5,405 nt of DNA from Bdellovibrio sp. (GTDB lineage: Bacteria > Bdellovibrionota > Bdellovibrionia > Bdellovibrionales > Bdellovibrionaceae): contig JAHRXB010000212.1 of NCBI GenBank assembly GCA_019104905.1, positions 1-5,405 on the forward strand, in the 5' to 3' direction. The notes beneath the pieces are model-generated. The model made no database searches, had not been told where the DNA came from, and worked only from the letters and a program-made list of their open reading frames with translations. This document shows positions 1-5,405 of the stretch, one piece after another (the first letter of the stretch is position 1; every line of letters starts with the position of its first letter). Both the position numbers and the translations under genes were made by a program.

Positions 1-435
1 GCCATCTTTGTAAGAGACATCGGCGGTCATCGAGTTCATAAGGTATCCGCCGACCACGCCGTAAGAATCCTTCAGGGTGCGCAGATAAGAACCGGAGTCT
101 CTTTTTCTAGGTGTTTCACTGTAGCTGTCCGTGGATTCAACATCAGCACTGATCGGAGTGGGGGCCTTGGCTTGTAAGCCATAACCACTTTCCGCACGAC
201 CCTTGATGATTTCGCCAAGAGCTTTGCTGCCTTTGATTTGTTTAATGCGAATGACGGCCGTCTTCTTGCGACTGTCTGGATTGATGAGGTAAAATTCTTC
301 TCCCTCTGCGGCGCTGTCTCCCTCGAGATTGATCAGAACTTTAGTGCCCTTTACGGCCGACACAGAGGCCGCATAGACGGAAGAGGTCCAACATAAAAAC
401 AGGGCAGCAGCAAGAAGGCATTTTTTAGAGATCAC
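1..435 (-). CDS. Secreted protein of unknown function, N-terminal 145 residues (3' end outside window)
   Basis: This reading frame stays open from a GTG at 435 to the window edge, so only the N-terminal 145 residues are visible. The start is supported by AGGA at 448-445, 9 nt upstream. Residues 1-22 form a Sec signal peptide: a Lys-Lys pair, a hydrophobic core rich in Leu and Ala, then V-Y-A before a likely cut at residue 22 or 23. The mature part begins with alternating hydrophobic residues (VKGTKVLINLEGD, later AVIRIKQIKGSKALGEIIKG) that suggest a small beta domain. A polar Ser/Thr/Glu stretch follows, then a segment with SYGVVGGYLMNSMTADVSYKDG, which resembles the alternating strands at the start of an outer-membrane beta-barrel. 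The gene lies 11 nt after the lipoprotein gene, whose TAG stop overlaps this Shine-Dalgarno sequence, so the two are probably translated together. I do not recognise the family; export is well supported, the barrel is inference. Confidence 0.75.
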   Translation of the reverse strand, partial: MISKKCLLAAALFLCWTSSVYAASVSAVKGTKVLINLEGDSAAEGEEFYLINPDSRKKTAVIRIKQIKGSKALGEIIKGRAESGYGLQAKAPTPISADVESTDSYSETPRKRDSGSYLRTLKDSYGVVGGYLMNSMTADVSYKDG

Positions 436-446
436 GTGTTGTTTTC

Positions 447-851
447 CTATTCAAGAGTCATCAAGTTGTTTTCAAGCTCTCTAATGAACTGATCTTTATA
501 AAGATTCCAAACGACGTCGTTCGCGAATTCGTAGGTGCAAGATTGCGTTCCGGTCTCACTGCGTTGCAAGGCTTTGACCTCGACGCGTTTGTCGCGATGA
601 GTGCGCCAGATTTCCAAATCAGATTCCGCGGTCACCAGTTCATAACTTTGTGACGGGAATTCTTCGTTGAACCAAGTCTCAAGGCGCCCTTCCTTTTTAC
701 AACCCTTCAGTTGAAAAGAGGTGGAGGAGGTGGAAGCGGTAGAGATTTTTGTGGGGGCTTCGGATTCGAACTGTTTACGTCCTTCGGAGCGGTAGATGGT
801 ACAACCGCTTAATAAAAGCCCCATAAGTGTTGGAAAGAGAAAACACTTCAT
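447..851 (-). CDS. Small lipoprotein of unknown function (134 aa)
   Basis: The protein starts MKCFLFPTLMGLLLSGC: a short, weakly charged hydrophobic signal with a lipobox (L-S-G-C) and acylated Cys17. It is therefore expected to be a lipoprotein of the periplasmic face of the inner or outer membrane; the +2 residue is Thr, not Asp. A Ser/Thr-rich linker (about residues 36-46) leads to a compact domain of about 85 residues with two further cysteines, Cys51 and Cys105, that could form a disulfide, and several tryptophans. The start at 851 was chosen over an in-frame ATG at 923 because it places the signal peptide at the N terminus; the longer form would have to translate through the upstream terminator. 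No Shine-Dalgarno sequence precedes 851, but an exact TATAAT lies 9 nt upstream, so the message may be leaderless. It heads a unit with the downstream secreted-protein gene. I do not recognise the family. Confidence 0.8.
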   Translation of the reverse strand: MKCFLFPTLMGLLLSGCTIYRSEGRKQFESEAPTKISTASTSSTSFQLKGCKKEGRLETWFNEEFPSQSYELVTAESDLEIWRTHRDKRVEVKALQRSETGTQSCTYEFANDVVWNLYKDQFIRELENNLMTLE

Positions 852-860
852 AGGCTTTTT

Positions 861-866
861 ATTATA
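861..866 (-). promoter_or_regulatory. Candidate -10 box (TATAAT) for the lipoprotein gene
   Basis: Read on the minus strand, 866-861 is an exact TATAAT. It lies 9 nt upstream of the lipoprotein start codon at 851 and 21 nt beyond the ssb terminator stem, where a new promoter is expected. The -35 region falls in the T-rich tail of the terminator (TTTTTA at a 17-nt spacing) and is a poor match to TTGACA. Transcription starting about 7 nt after the box would begin almost at the ATG. Confidence 0.5.
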
Positions 867-883
867 AGAGAGACTGGACCAAA

Positions 884-913
884 TAAAAAGCCCCGATATG
901 AAATCGGGGCTTT
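884..913 (-). terminator. Rho-independent terminator of ssb
   Basis: The arms 913-903 and 897-887 pair perfectly over 11 bp (AAAGCCCCGAT with ATCGGGGCTTT) around a 5-nt loop. On the minus strand the stem is followed by a T-rich run (TTTTTATTT, counting the end of the stem). It begins 28 nt after the ssb stop codon. On the plus strand the T run is only three bases before GGG, so it should act mainly in the ssb direction and insulate the lipoprotein unit. Confidence 0.92.
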
Positions 914-941
914 GGGCTGACATAAATTTCCGTGCTGTTCT

Positions 942-1379
942 TTAGAACGGGATTTCGTCGTTGGAGTTGAAGCTAGGTTCTGGACCGAAATCTTGGAAGT
1001 TGAAATCATCATTTCCAGTAGAAGTCGAACGACCCGCACCACTTTCGGCACCCGCAGAACCCAAGAACTGAACGGTGCTTGCTACAATCTCAGTCGTGTA
1101 GCGTTTTTGACCTTGTTGGTCTTCCCATTGACGAGTTTGAAGTTTGCCTTCGACATAGACTTGGCGACCTTTAGAAAGGTGCTTACCGCAGATTTCTGCT
1201 AGTTTGCCCCATACAGTTACGCGGTGCCATTCTGTACGTTCTTGTCTTTGACCGTCTTTCACCCAAGACTCACTTGTAGCGATATTAAGGCGAGCAACTG
1301 TGCTGCCACTGCCGATAGCTTTTACTTCAGGATCTGCTCCCAAACGGCCTACTAGAATGACTTTATTTACACCTGACAT
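942..1379 (-). CDS. ssb: Single-stranded DNA-binding protein (145 aa)
   Basis: SSB coats single-stranded DNA during replication, recombination and repair, and recruits partner proteins through its C-terminal tip. The N terminus [19 protein letters not shown] matches the opening of the bacterial OB fold, and [26 protein letters not shown] and RYTTEIV align with the Escherichia coli core. The DNA-stacking tryptophans are present at 39, 53 and 85; position 57, Phe60 in E. coli, is Trp. The OB fold covers about residues 1-107. A short Gly/Ser/Asn/Phe-rich linker of about 30 residues leads to the acidic tip DEIPF (DDIPF in E. coli). At 145 residues it is shorter than E. coli SSB (178) because of the linker. 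The start at 1379 was preferred to an ATG at 1400 because GGAGGG lies just upstream and the N terminus then fits the family. It is monocistronic, ending in the terminator at 913-887. Confidence 0.97.
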   Translation of the reverse strand: MSGVNKVILVGRLGADPEVKAIGSGSTVARLNIATSESWVKDGQRQERTEWHRVTVWGKLAEICGKHLSKGRQVYVEGKLQTRQWEDQQGQKRYTTEIVASTVQFLGSAGAESGAGRSTSTGNDDFNFQDFGPEPSFNSNDEIPF

Positions 1380-1382
1380 ATT

Positions 1383-1388
1383 CCCTCC
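1383..1388 (-). promoter_or_regulatory. ssb ribosome binding site
   Basis: GGAGGG on the minus strand stands 3 nt before the ATG at 1379, a short but usable spacing. The alternative ATG at 1400 has only A-rich sequence before it, so this site decides the start. Confidence 0.75.
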
Positions 1389-1393
1389 AAATT

Positions 1394-1414
1394 TGACCAT
1401 TTCGTTTTTGGTCA
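1394..1414. repeat. Inverted repeat in the ssb leader (TGACCA-N9-TGGTCA)
   Basis: The arms 1394-1399 and 1409-1414 are perfect 6-bp inverted repeats separated by 9 bp. The repeat ends 5 bp upstream of the ssb ribosome binding site. It could be an operator for a dimeric regulator or a small RNA hairpin affecting translation start. Short repeats of this size also arise by chance. Confidence 0.4.
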
Positions 1415-1419
1415 GTTTA

Positions 1420-1449
1420 AGAGTGAAGTCAATAAGGACTTCGGACTCT
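1420..1449. repeat. Hairpin-forming inverted repeat upstream of ssb
   Basis: Read on the plus strand, AGAGT plus GAAGTC (1420-1430) pairs with GACTTC (1437-1442) and ACTCT (1445-1449). This gives 11 bp with a two-base bulge (GG at 1443-1444) and a 6-nt loop. On the plus strand it is followed by CTTTTATTTG, which looks like an intrinsic terminator, although no plus-strand gene precedes it. On the minus strand it would lie in the ssb leader or the gspN 3' region and lacks a U run. It also covers TTGACT (1432-1427), a possible -35 element. Confidence 0.5.
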
Positions 1450-1485
1450 CTTTTATTTGTGGAAAGGGGTGTGCAATTTTTAAGC

Positions 1486-1518
1486 AGACCCCTGCTCAGT
1501 TTAATTTAAGAGGGGTCT
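1486..1518 (-). terminator. Possible terminator or 3' hairpin after gspN
   Basis: AGACCCCT at 1518-1511 and AGGGGTCT at 1493-1486 (minus-strand reading) are perfect 8-bp arms around a 17-nt AT-rich loop, beginning 21 nt after the gspN stop. The position suits the end of the T2SS operon. The stem is followed by GCTTAAAAATT, with no proper U tract, so it may stabilise the transcript end or work with Rho instead of acting as a classical terminator. Confidence 0.4.
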
Positions 1519-1539
1519 AGATGGAGATCTAAAATCGGA

Positions 1540-2505
1540 CTAACGCGCGGCCCCAATACTGGGGGGCATCATGGGATTTGTCGCTGAAACCTTGAACTTG
1601 TATTGTGAGCCTTCATTGGTGGGCGTTTTATAGCCATCAATGAAAGTGAGGAAGAGAGCAGCGCGATCTTGAAAGCTCTTCTTTGTCTTCAGATCAATTT
1701 CAAAATTATAAGCTCCGATTTGGTGAGAAAAAGCTCCGCCATTATTGACGATATTCAATCCGATGTTTCCTTTGATTGAACCATACAGTTCATCACCAGG
1801 TTTTCCAATAGTGCCGGTTTCGATGATAAAGCGTCCTGCCGCCAGACGGCCCTTGAGTTCAACCGTGCTCAGCTTAAGGTCGGGCAAGGTGAGGGGGCCC
1901 ATGGGGGTGTTTACATTTGAAGGAGGAAGTTCAAACTTGCTGATCGTAAGATCCAGTTCGACATCGGGTTGTTCTTGGAAGGACAGATCCGCGAGGGCTG
2001 TTGTTTGTAAATCCAACTGGCCTTTGAGAAGGACCGGCAGATTCGCCAGTTCGCGGAGGTCATGCAAAGAGACTTTTTTCGCAGAGACCTCGATGCGCTG
2101 TCTTTCGACACCGTTCTCAGTTTTGGTTCCTTTACCGACATGAAGATCCACATCACCTTTCAAGAGGCCTTTCGCAGACACATGACCGTAAGGTTTTTGC
2201 TGGATGATTCCTGAGACCGAAGGTGTGATGACCAACTCTTGCGCCGACAGGGCGGGTGTTCGAATGGATTCAATGTACACTTGATCCATCTTCACGCCAG
2301 GTTGAGGGAATAGACTCATCTTCAGTTTGTCGAATTGAACATAAACTGTATTGTTGGAAAGTTTTGAAACCTGGGACGAGATCAGATCACTCAAGTCATC
2401 AAATGGGAAAAGAAAGAACAAGAACACCAAGGAGGAAAAAACCATGACAAAGATTTTCCCTTTTCCTTCTTTGATAAATCGGAAAAGCTGACGAAGTTGT
2501 TCCAT
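1540..2505 (-). CDS. gspN: Type II secretion system protein GspN (321 aa)
   Basis: GspN is an accessory component found in a subset of T2SS operons; its mechanism is not settled. The protein has a basic N-terminal stretch (RFIKEGKGK), one transmembrane segment at about residues 17-34, and a large periplasmic part of about 285 residues made of beta-rich stretches with alternating hydrophobic residues, such as LKGDVDLHVGKG, DVELDLTISKFELP and YGSIKGNIGLNIV. This resembles the AsmA-like layout of the GspN form known from Bdellovibrio, Geobacter, myxobacteria and Leptospira. The C terminus contains YKFKVSATNPMMPPS. The ATG lies 2 nt after the gspM stop, with GGAG about 10 nt upstream inside the gspM end, so translation is probably coupled to gspM. 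The assignment rests on operon position and overall layout more than on catalytic motifs, since none are expected. Confidence 0.82.
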   Translation of the reverse strand: MEQLRQLFRFIKEGKGKIFVMVFSSLVFLFFLFPFDDLSDLISSQVSKLSNNTVYVQFDKLKMSLFPQPGVKMDQVYIESIRTPALSAQELVITPSVSGIIQQKPYGHVSAKGLLKGDVDLHVGKGTKTENGVERQRIEVSAKKVSLHDLRELANLPVLLKGQLDLQTTALADLSFQEQPDVELDLTISKFELPPSNVNTPMGPLTLPDLKLSTVELKGRLAAGRFIIETGTIGKPGDELYGSIKGNIGLNIVNNGGAFSHQIGAYNFEIDLKTKKSFQDRAALFLTFIDGYKTPTNEGSQYKFKVSATNPMMPPSIGAAR

Positions 2506-2507
2506 GA

Positions 2508-3206
2508 CTATTCGTCTCCGCTTTCAGTGTTGCGATTTTTCAGGCGATCCCGAATACCACCACTGCGTTTTGTTGGTTCGGAAGGAACTTGCGGAGCTTC
2601 CGGGACGGCCAAAGCGACTAGTTTATAAACGACATCAAAATAGCGAGAGTCTTCGCGGTTGGCGGTGATCACCAAGTCCTTCAGTTTGACGCTGGGATTG
2701 ATGCTCTGAAACTGATAGCCCAAGTCCATGGCTTGGCGCACGTTGAGTTTGGCTAGGCTGACCTGCAAAACTCCTTCTGTCAGATTTTTTGGAACCAACT
2801 GAGAGTTGTTATCCAAAACTTCTGTTCCTTTGATTTGTTCAGGCAGTAGGTTGGCGGACTTAATTTGATTCTCAATATTTGAGCGAATTATATCCATGGA
2901 AGGAGCTTGAGGGATCTGGGGAACGTCAGAGGATTCGCGACTGACTTTGAGAAGTTCGCGTATCGTCATGCGTTTGCTTTCAAACTCACCGACATAATCT
3001 TGCGAGTGAGAATAATATGAATAGGGGACGGAAAGAATAGCAAAGGCGACAAAAGCAATGGCTCCGACGGAGGTCAACTTTTGCATCGCCGGTGTCATAT
3101 TTTCGTAACGATCTCGCAATTGATTGTAGGCGGCGCTGTCTTGGACTCTTTCCCAAGTTTGGCGGGCGTCGCTAACCAGTCTGTCCTTTAGGTCATCTAA
3201 ATTCAT
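2508..3206 (-). CDS. gspM: Type II secretion system protein GspM (232 aa)
   Basis: GspM is an inner-membrane platform protein that pairs with GspL and helps couple the GspE ATPase to pseudopilus growth. The sequence has a cytoplasmic N-terminal region of about 43 residues, longer than the short tail of classical GspM. One transmembrane helix follows at about residues 44-63 (LTSVGAIAFVAFAILSVPYS). A periplasmic part contains a region predicted as a ferredoxin-like fold (about 145-200: GVLQVSLAKLNVRQAMDLGYQF, then a strand ending YKLVALAVP), written here as separate stretches. A Pro-rich linker and a basic, charged tail end the protein. The ATG overlaps the gspL stop as ATGA, with AGGTGG 4 nt upstream. 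Sequence identity in this family is low, so the name relies on topology, size and position between gspL and gspN. Confidence 0.85.
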   Translation of the reverse strand: MNLDDLKDRLVSDARQTWERVQDSAAYNQLRDRYENMTPAMQKLTSVGAIAFVAFAILSVPYSYYSHSQDYVGEFESKRMTIRELLKVSRESSDVPQIPQAPSMDIIRSNIENQIKSANLLPEQIKGTEVLDNNSQLVPKNLTEGVLQVSLAKLNVRQAMDLGYQFQSINPSVKLKDLVITANREDSRYFDVVYKLVALAVPEAPQVPSEPTKRSGGIRDRLKNRNTESGDE

Positions 3207-4873
3207 CTTGCCACCTTTTGGATGCCGCGATCGACATTAAAGCTGAATGAAAAAGCTGTTTTTCCGGGGAGTGACCCCAAGGATGATTTTTGGGATCTAA
3301 CCTGCCCGTCGACGGTGATGTTCGCAAGGGACTGCTGTAAAAGGCTCATCTCTTGCGGAGAGTTCACATAACCTTGCAATGCCACCTGGGTGTCGTTGAT
3401 TTGCAAATCATGAACATCCAAAGTGACAGCCGTTTTCCCAGGAGCCGCGTCATTGATTTTTTTGACGATATCGAGGGCTGAGTTCATATTGGCGACGCTG
3501 GCGAGAGTTTTCAGATCAGCGGCCCGTTTTTTGTTTTCACGGATGTATTTGCGGATGCCGTTCTCAGAGGCATTTTTGCCTTTAAGGCCAGCCACTGTTT
3601 TGGCTTGAGATTTAAGGACCTCTTGAGTTCTTTCCGCCAGACTCATTGAGAATGTTTCGCGCAGGGAGGTGTAAACAAAGAGAACTAAAAGAGCTGCCGT
3701 TGCAATCTTGGCAGTGTGTCCCCATTTTTCCCAGAACATTTTAACTTGGTGGTTTTCTTTGGCATACTCCCCACGTAAAAAATTGAGGGGAGGGTTGCGT
3801 GGCTTTTTAAAACCTTCGATCGCCAGTCCTAGAGCAACGCCCGCTTTGGCGCCATTGGAGGCCGAGCGTTCAAAAAGGACATTCGGAATTAAATCCAAAG
3901 TGGAAGTGCGATTTACGGGGGCTTCCAAAAGTTGAGTCAAGAAAGGGCCGATGTTCTGAATTTGGGAAACGCCGCCAGTCAAGCCGATGCTATCGATCTG
4001 AGCGTTGAACTCGCTTTTCAGTTCAAGAATGGAAAGCTGGAGATCGCGCGCCATTTCGCGAACACTTTTTGCGATAGTGTCAGAGAAAGTGACTTGATCA
4101 AAAGTCGCCCCTTGTTTGTTGGTCAAGATAAACGCTTTGGTTTGCAGCTCTTTAATAGCGTCAAGAAAAGGGATTTCATATTTTTTCGAAATCGCGTCGG
4201 CGATATTTTTACCACCCCAAAGAATAGAGCGGACGGCAATCAGCGAGTTGCCCTCAAAGGCGCTGACCAGGGTGCGAGTATGCCCCATGTTTAAAATCAA
4301 ATTGATATGGCGAACCGGACGGTTGTCTTCATCATTCAAGGCAATGGCCGGGGCCAACAAGGCCGGAGGTGCTTCATTCCACTTTTCAAAAACGTTGGCC
4401 AGAGCCGTTCCTTCAGCCGAAATCAAGTAAGGGTCAATTCCCGCGTCTTGAGCTCTTTGCAGACAGTTTTGCACATGGATTTTCGGAGCCGCGCACGCCA
4501 AGACCTCCGCGCCGCCGCCCACAGTGCGCACAATTTTCGCGTCAAAGATGGCATTGTCGGAAGAAAAAGGAATGTCTTCTTCTAATTCAAAAGCCAAACT
4601 TTTAGAGATTTTAATGCGATCGTTGAATGGAAAAAATTTATTGCGAATGGCCACGCGATCTTGACGAAGCGCCATAACAAAACGAGTTTGATTAGGGTCG
4701 TAGTGACTGGTGAAGTCGCGGAGGAATTCAATTATTTCAAGTTCTTGATCTGCGCCCGGAGCAATATTCAGCGGGTGCTCAAAAAATTGAGCGACCTGAA
4801 AGCCTTTGGAGGTGCTTTGCACTTCCACAATTTTGATGCTGCTCGAACCAATGTCTATGCCGAGAGATTTCAC
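3203..4873 (-). CDS. gspL: Type II secretion system protein GspL with a PilM-like cytoplasmic domain (556 aa)
   Basis: GspL binds the GspE ATPase on the cytoplasmic side and GspM in the membrane. Residues 1-350 form an actin-like (ASKHA) domain: phosphate-1 motif GIDIGSSSIKIVEV at the N terminus, a phosphate-2 region LILNMGHTRT (about 192-200) followed by R-x-I-x-x-GG, and the adenosine-side motif GLTGGVSQIQNIGPFL (about 297-312). PLNFLRGEYA precedes the membrane helix, as in GspL proteins. The helix covers about 388-404, a charged helical or coiled-coil stretch runs to about 456, and the end resembles the ferredoxin-like periplasmic domain (VALQGYVNSPQEMSLLQQ). It is longer than E. coli-type GspL (about 400) and looks like PilM joined to PilN. 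An ATG at 4885 gives 560 aa, but GGAGG lies between it and the GTG at 4873, so I prefer the GTG. The end overlaps gspM by 4 bp. Some databases may call it PilM. Confidence 0.88.
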   Translation of the reverse strand: MKSLGIDIGSSSIKIVEVQSTSKGFQVAQFFEHPLNIAPGADQELEIIEFLRDFTSHYDPNQTRFVMALRQDRVAIRNKFFPFNDRIKISKSLAFELEEDIPFSSDNAIFDAKIVRTVGGGAEVLACAAPKIHVQNCLQRAQDAGIDPYLISAEGTALANVFEKWNEAPPALLAPAIALNDEDNRPVRHINLILNMGHTRTLVSAFEGNSLIAVRSILWGGKNIADAISKKYEIPFLDAIKELQTKAFILTNKQGATFDQVTFSDTIAKSVREMARDLQLSILELKSEFNAQIDSIGLTGGVSQIQNIGPFLTQLLEAPVNRTSTLDLIPNVLFERSASNGAKAGVALGLAIEGFKKPRNPPLNFLRGEYAKENHQVKMFWEKWGHTAKIATAALLVLFVYTSLRETFSMSLAERTQEVLKSQAKTVAGLKGKNASENGIRKYIRENKKRAADLKTLASVANMNSALDIVKKINDAAPGKTAVTLDVHDLQINDTQVALQGYVNSPQEMSLLQQSLANITVDGQVRSQKSSLGSLPGKTAFSFSFNVDRGIQKVAR

Positions 4874-4878
4874 GCGTT

Positions 4879-4883
4879 CCTCC
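4879..4883 (-). promoter_or_regulatory. Ribosome binding site that favours the GTG start of gspL
   Basis: GGAGG on the minus strand (4883-4879) sits 5 nt before the GTG at 4873. It overlaps the G of the upstream ATG at 4885 and cannot serve that codon. The bases before the ATG (AAAGCTCGTTC) contain no Shine-Dalgarno match. Confidence 0.65.
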
Positions 4884-5011
4884 ATGAACGAGCTTTTGGT
4901 CTTAGTTTATGCGAGGAAAGGCGCTGTGTATAGTTTAAATTGTCTTTTGGTTATCGGGGGTTAGGATGATCTCTTGACGTTAGTCGAGATGAGCAAAGAA
5001 CATTCGCCCGG

Positions 5012-5405
5012 CTATCTTTCATTCCAATAGACAATGCGCGGAGGCCCCTTGGGAAGAGGATCTTTTTTCTGCTGTTGCTTCTGCTTTTGATCCGATTTGG
5101 AACCCTGGTCTTGTTTCTCTTTATCTACATAAGATTTTACCTTGGTCGCAGTGCGATTGAGATCCATTACGATGGCGGTAATTTCTCGGGTGGCTCCGGC
5201 AAATTCTCCGGTGCTGCGGATTTTGAAGTTCATCACCGTATCACAGGTCATGGGGATGTCTTCAGGATTTCCCATGACGCGAACGCCTCGGGATTGAACA
5301 AAGTTCCAGAAGTCAGAGCTTCCGCCGCTTTGATCGCATTTAAAGGGGCCCCCTTCAGACTCGGTCTCACGTCTTTTGATGATTTCTCCGACCACTTCGT
5401 CGGTC
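5012..5405 (-). CDS. gspK: Type II secretion system minor pseudopilin GspK, C-terminal 130 residues (5' end outside window)
   Basis: GspK is the large minor pseudopilin that caps the T2SS pseudopilus with GspI and GspJ. The reading frame is open to the window edge; the GTG at 5395 is an internal Val, because codons for TDE precede it in frame. The core FKIRSTGEFAGATREITAIVMD is the typical late GspK strand pattern (here split in description as F-K-I-R-S-T-G and R-E-I-T-A-I-V), and the protein ends RIVYWNER, close to the usual Tyr-Trp-Arg/Asn-Glu ending. Between them is an odd Lys/Gln/Asp-rich stretch of about 22 residues. Two cysteines (FKCDQ and MTCDT) could pair. The catalytic prepilin signal lies outside the window. 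A gap of about 130 bp separates it from gspL. Confidence 0.85.
   Translation of the reverse strand, partial: TDEVVGEIIKRRETESEGGPFKCDQSGGSSDFWNFVQSRGVRVMGNPEDIPMTCDTVMNFKIRSTGEFAGATREITAIVMDLNRTATKVKSYVDKEKQDQGSKSDQKQKQQQKKDPLPKGPPRIVYWNER

Noticed and set aside
852..923. Upstream in-frame ATG at 923 that would lengthen the lipoprotein by 24 residues
   Set aside because: It lies beyond the ssb terminator stem, has no ribosome binding site, and would bury the signal peptide and lipobox internally.
1401..1539. SOS (LexA) operator upstream of ssb
   Set aside because: I looked for TTAC-N3-GTAA, the box I recall for Bdellovibrio LexA, and for the E. coli CTG-N10-CAG form, and saw no convincing match.
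1745..2143. Plus-strand reading frame of 132 codons opposite gspN
   Set aside because: Antisense to a well-supported gene, with Arg/Ser/Pro-rich composition typical of a shadow frame.
4927..4932. TATACA as a promoter for gspLMN
   Set aside because: The hexamer at a 17-bp spacing (GATAAC) does not resemble TTGACA, so it is not listed as a feature.
3423..4933. Several plus-strand reading frames opposite gspL (for example 3932-4294 and 4307-4585)
   Set aside because: They are opposite or overlapping frames of a clearly recognised gene and have no recognisable domains; many overlap one another.
4972..4989. Short inverted repeat TCTTGAC-N4-GTCGAGA after gspK as a terminator
   Set aside because: It is AT/GC mixed, holds a mismatch on the minus strand and has no T run after it.
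5393..5395. GTG at 5395 as the start of an independent 127-codon gene
   Set aside because: The frame is open further upstream to the window edge, and the sequence is the C-terminal part of GspK.

Overview
All genes lie on the minus strand. I read the window as a chromosomal segment of a predatory bacterium of the Bdellovibrio group or a close relative. This rests on moderate GC, the mix of diderm traits, and a type II secretion (T2SS) operon that ends gspK-gspL-gspM-gspN with a PilM-like GspL and the GspN form found in Bdellovibrio, myxobacteria, geobacters and Leptospira. The assignment comes from family knowledge and was not checked by a search.

In transcription order (high to low coordinates) the window has three blocks. 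First, 5405-1540 is the end of the T2SS operon: the C-terminal part of the minor pseudopilin GspK (cut by the window edge), then, after a gap of about 130 bp, the inner-membrane platform proteins GspL and GspM and the accessory protein GspN. gspL, gspM and gspN are packed tightly (4-bp overlap, then a 2-bp gap), which indicates translational coupling. GspL and GspM link the cytoplasmic ATPase to the pseudopilus, GspK sits at the pseudopilus tip, and GspN is a single-pass envelope protein of unclear mechanism.

Second, the 1401-1539 gap holds three inverted repeats, followed by ssb (1379-942), encoding single-stranded-DNA-binding protein. A clear intrinsic terminator follows at 887-913.

Third, 851-1 is a two-gene unit for exported proteins: a small lipoprotein of unknown function, preceded by an exact TATAAT only 9 bp before its start codon, and, 11 bp downstream, a GTG-started secreted protein whose gene runs off the left edge. 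No plus-strand gene, RNA gene, mobile element or CRISPR array was seen. The window is mostly ordinary housekeeping and secretion genes. The best leads are the possibly leaderless lipoprotein transcript, the structured ssb leader, the altered nucleotide-site residue in GspL and the unrecognised exported pair.
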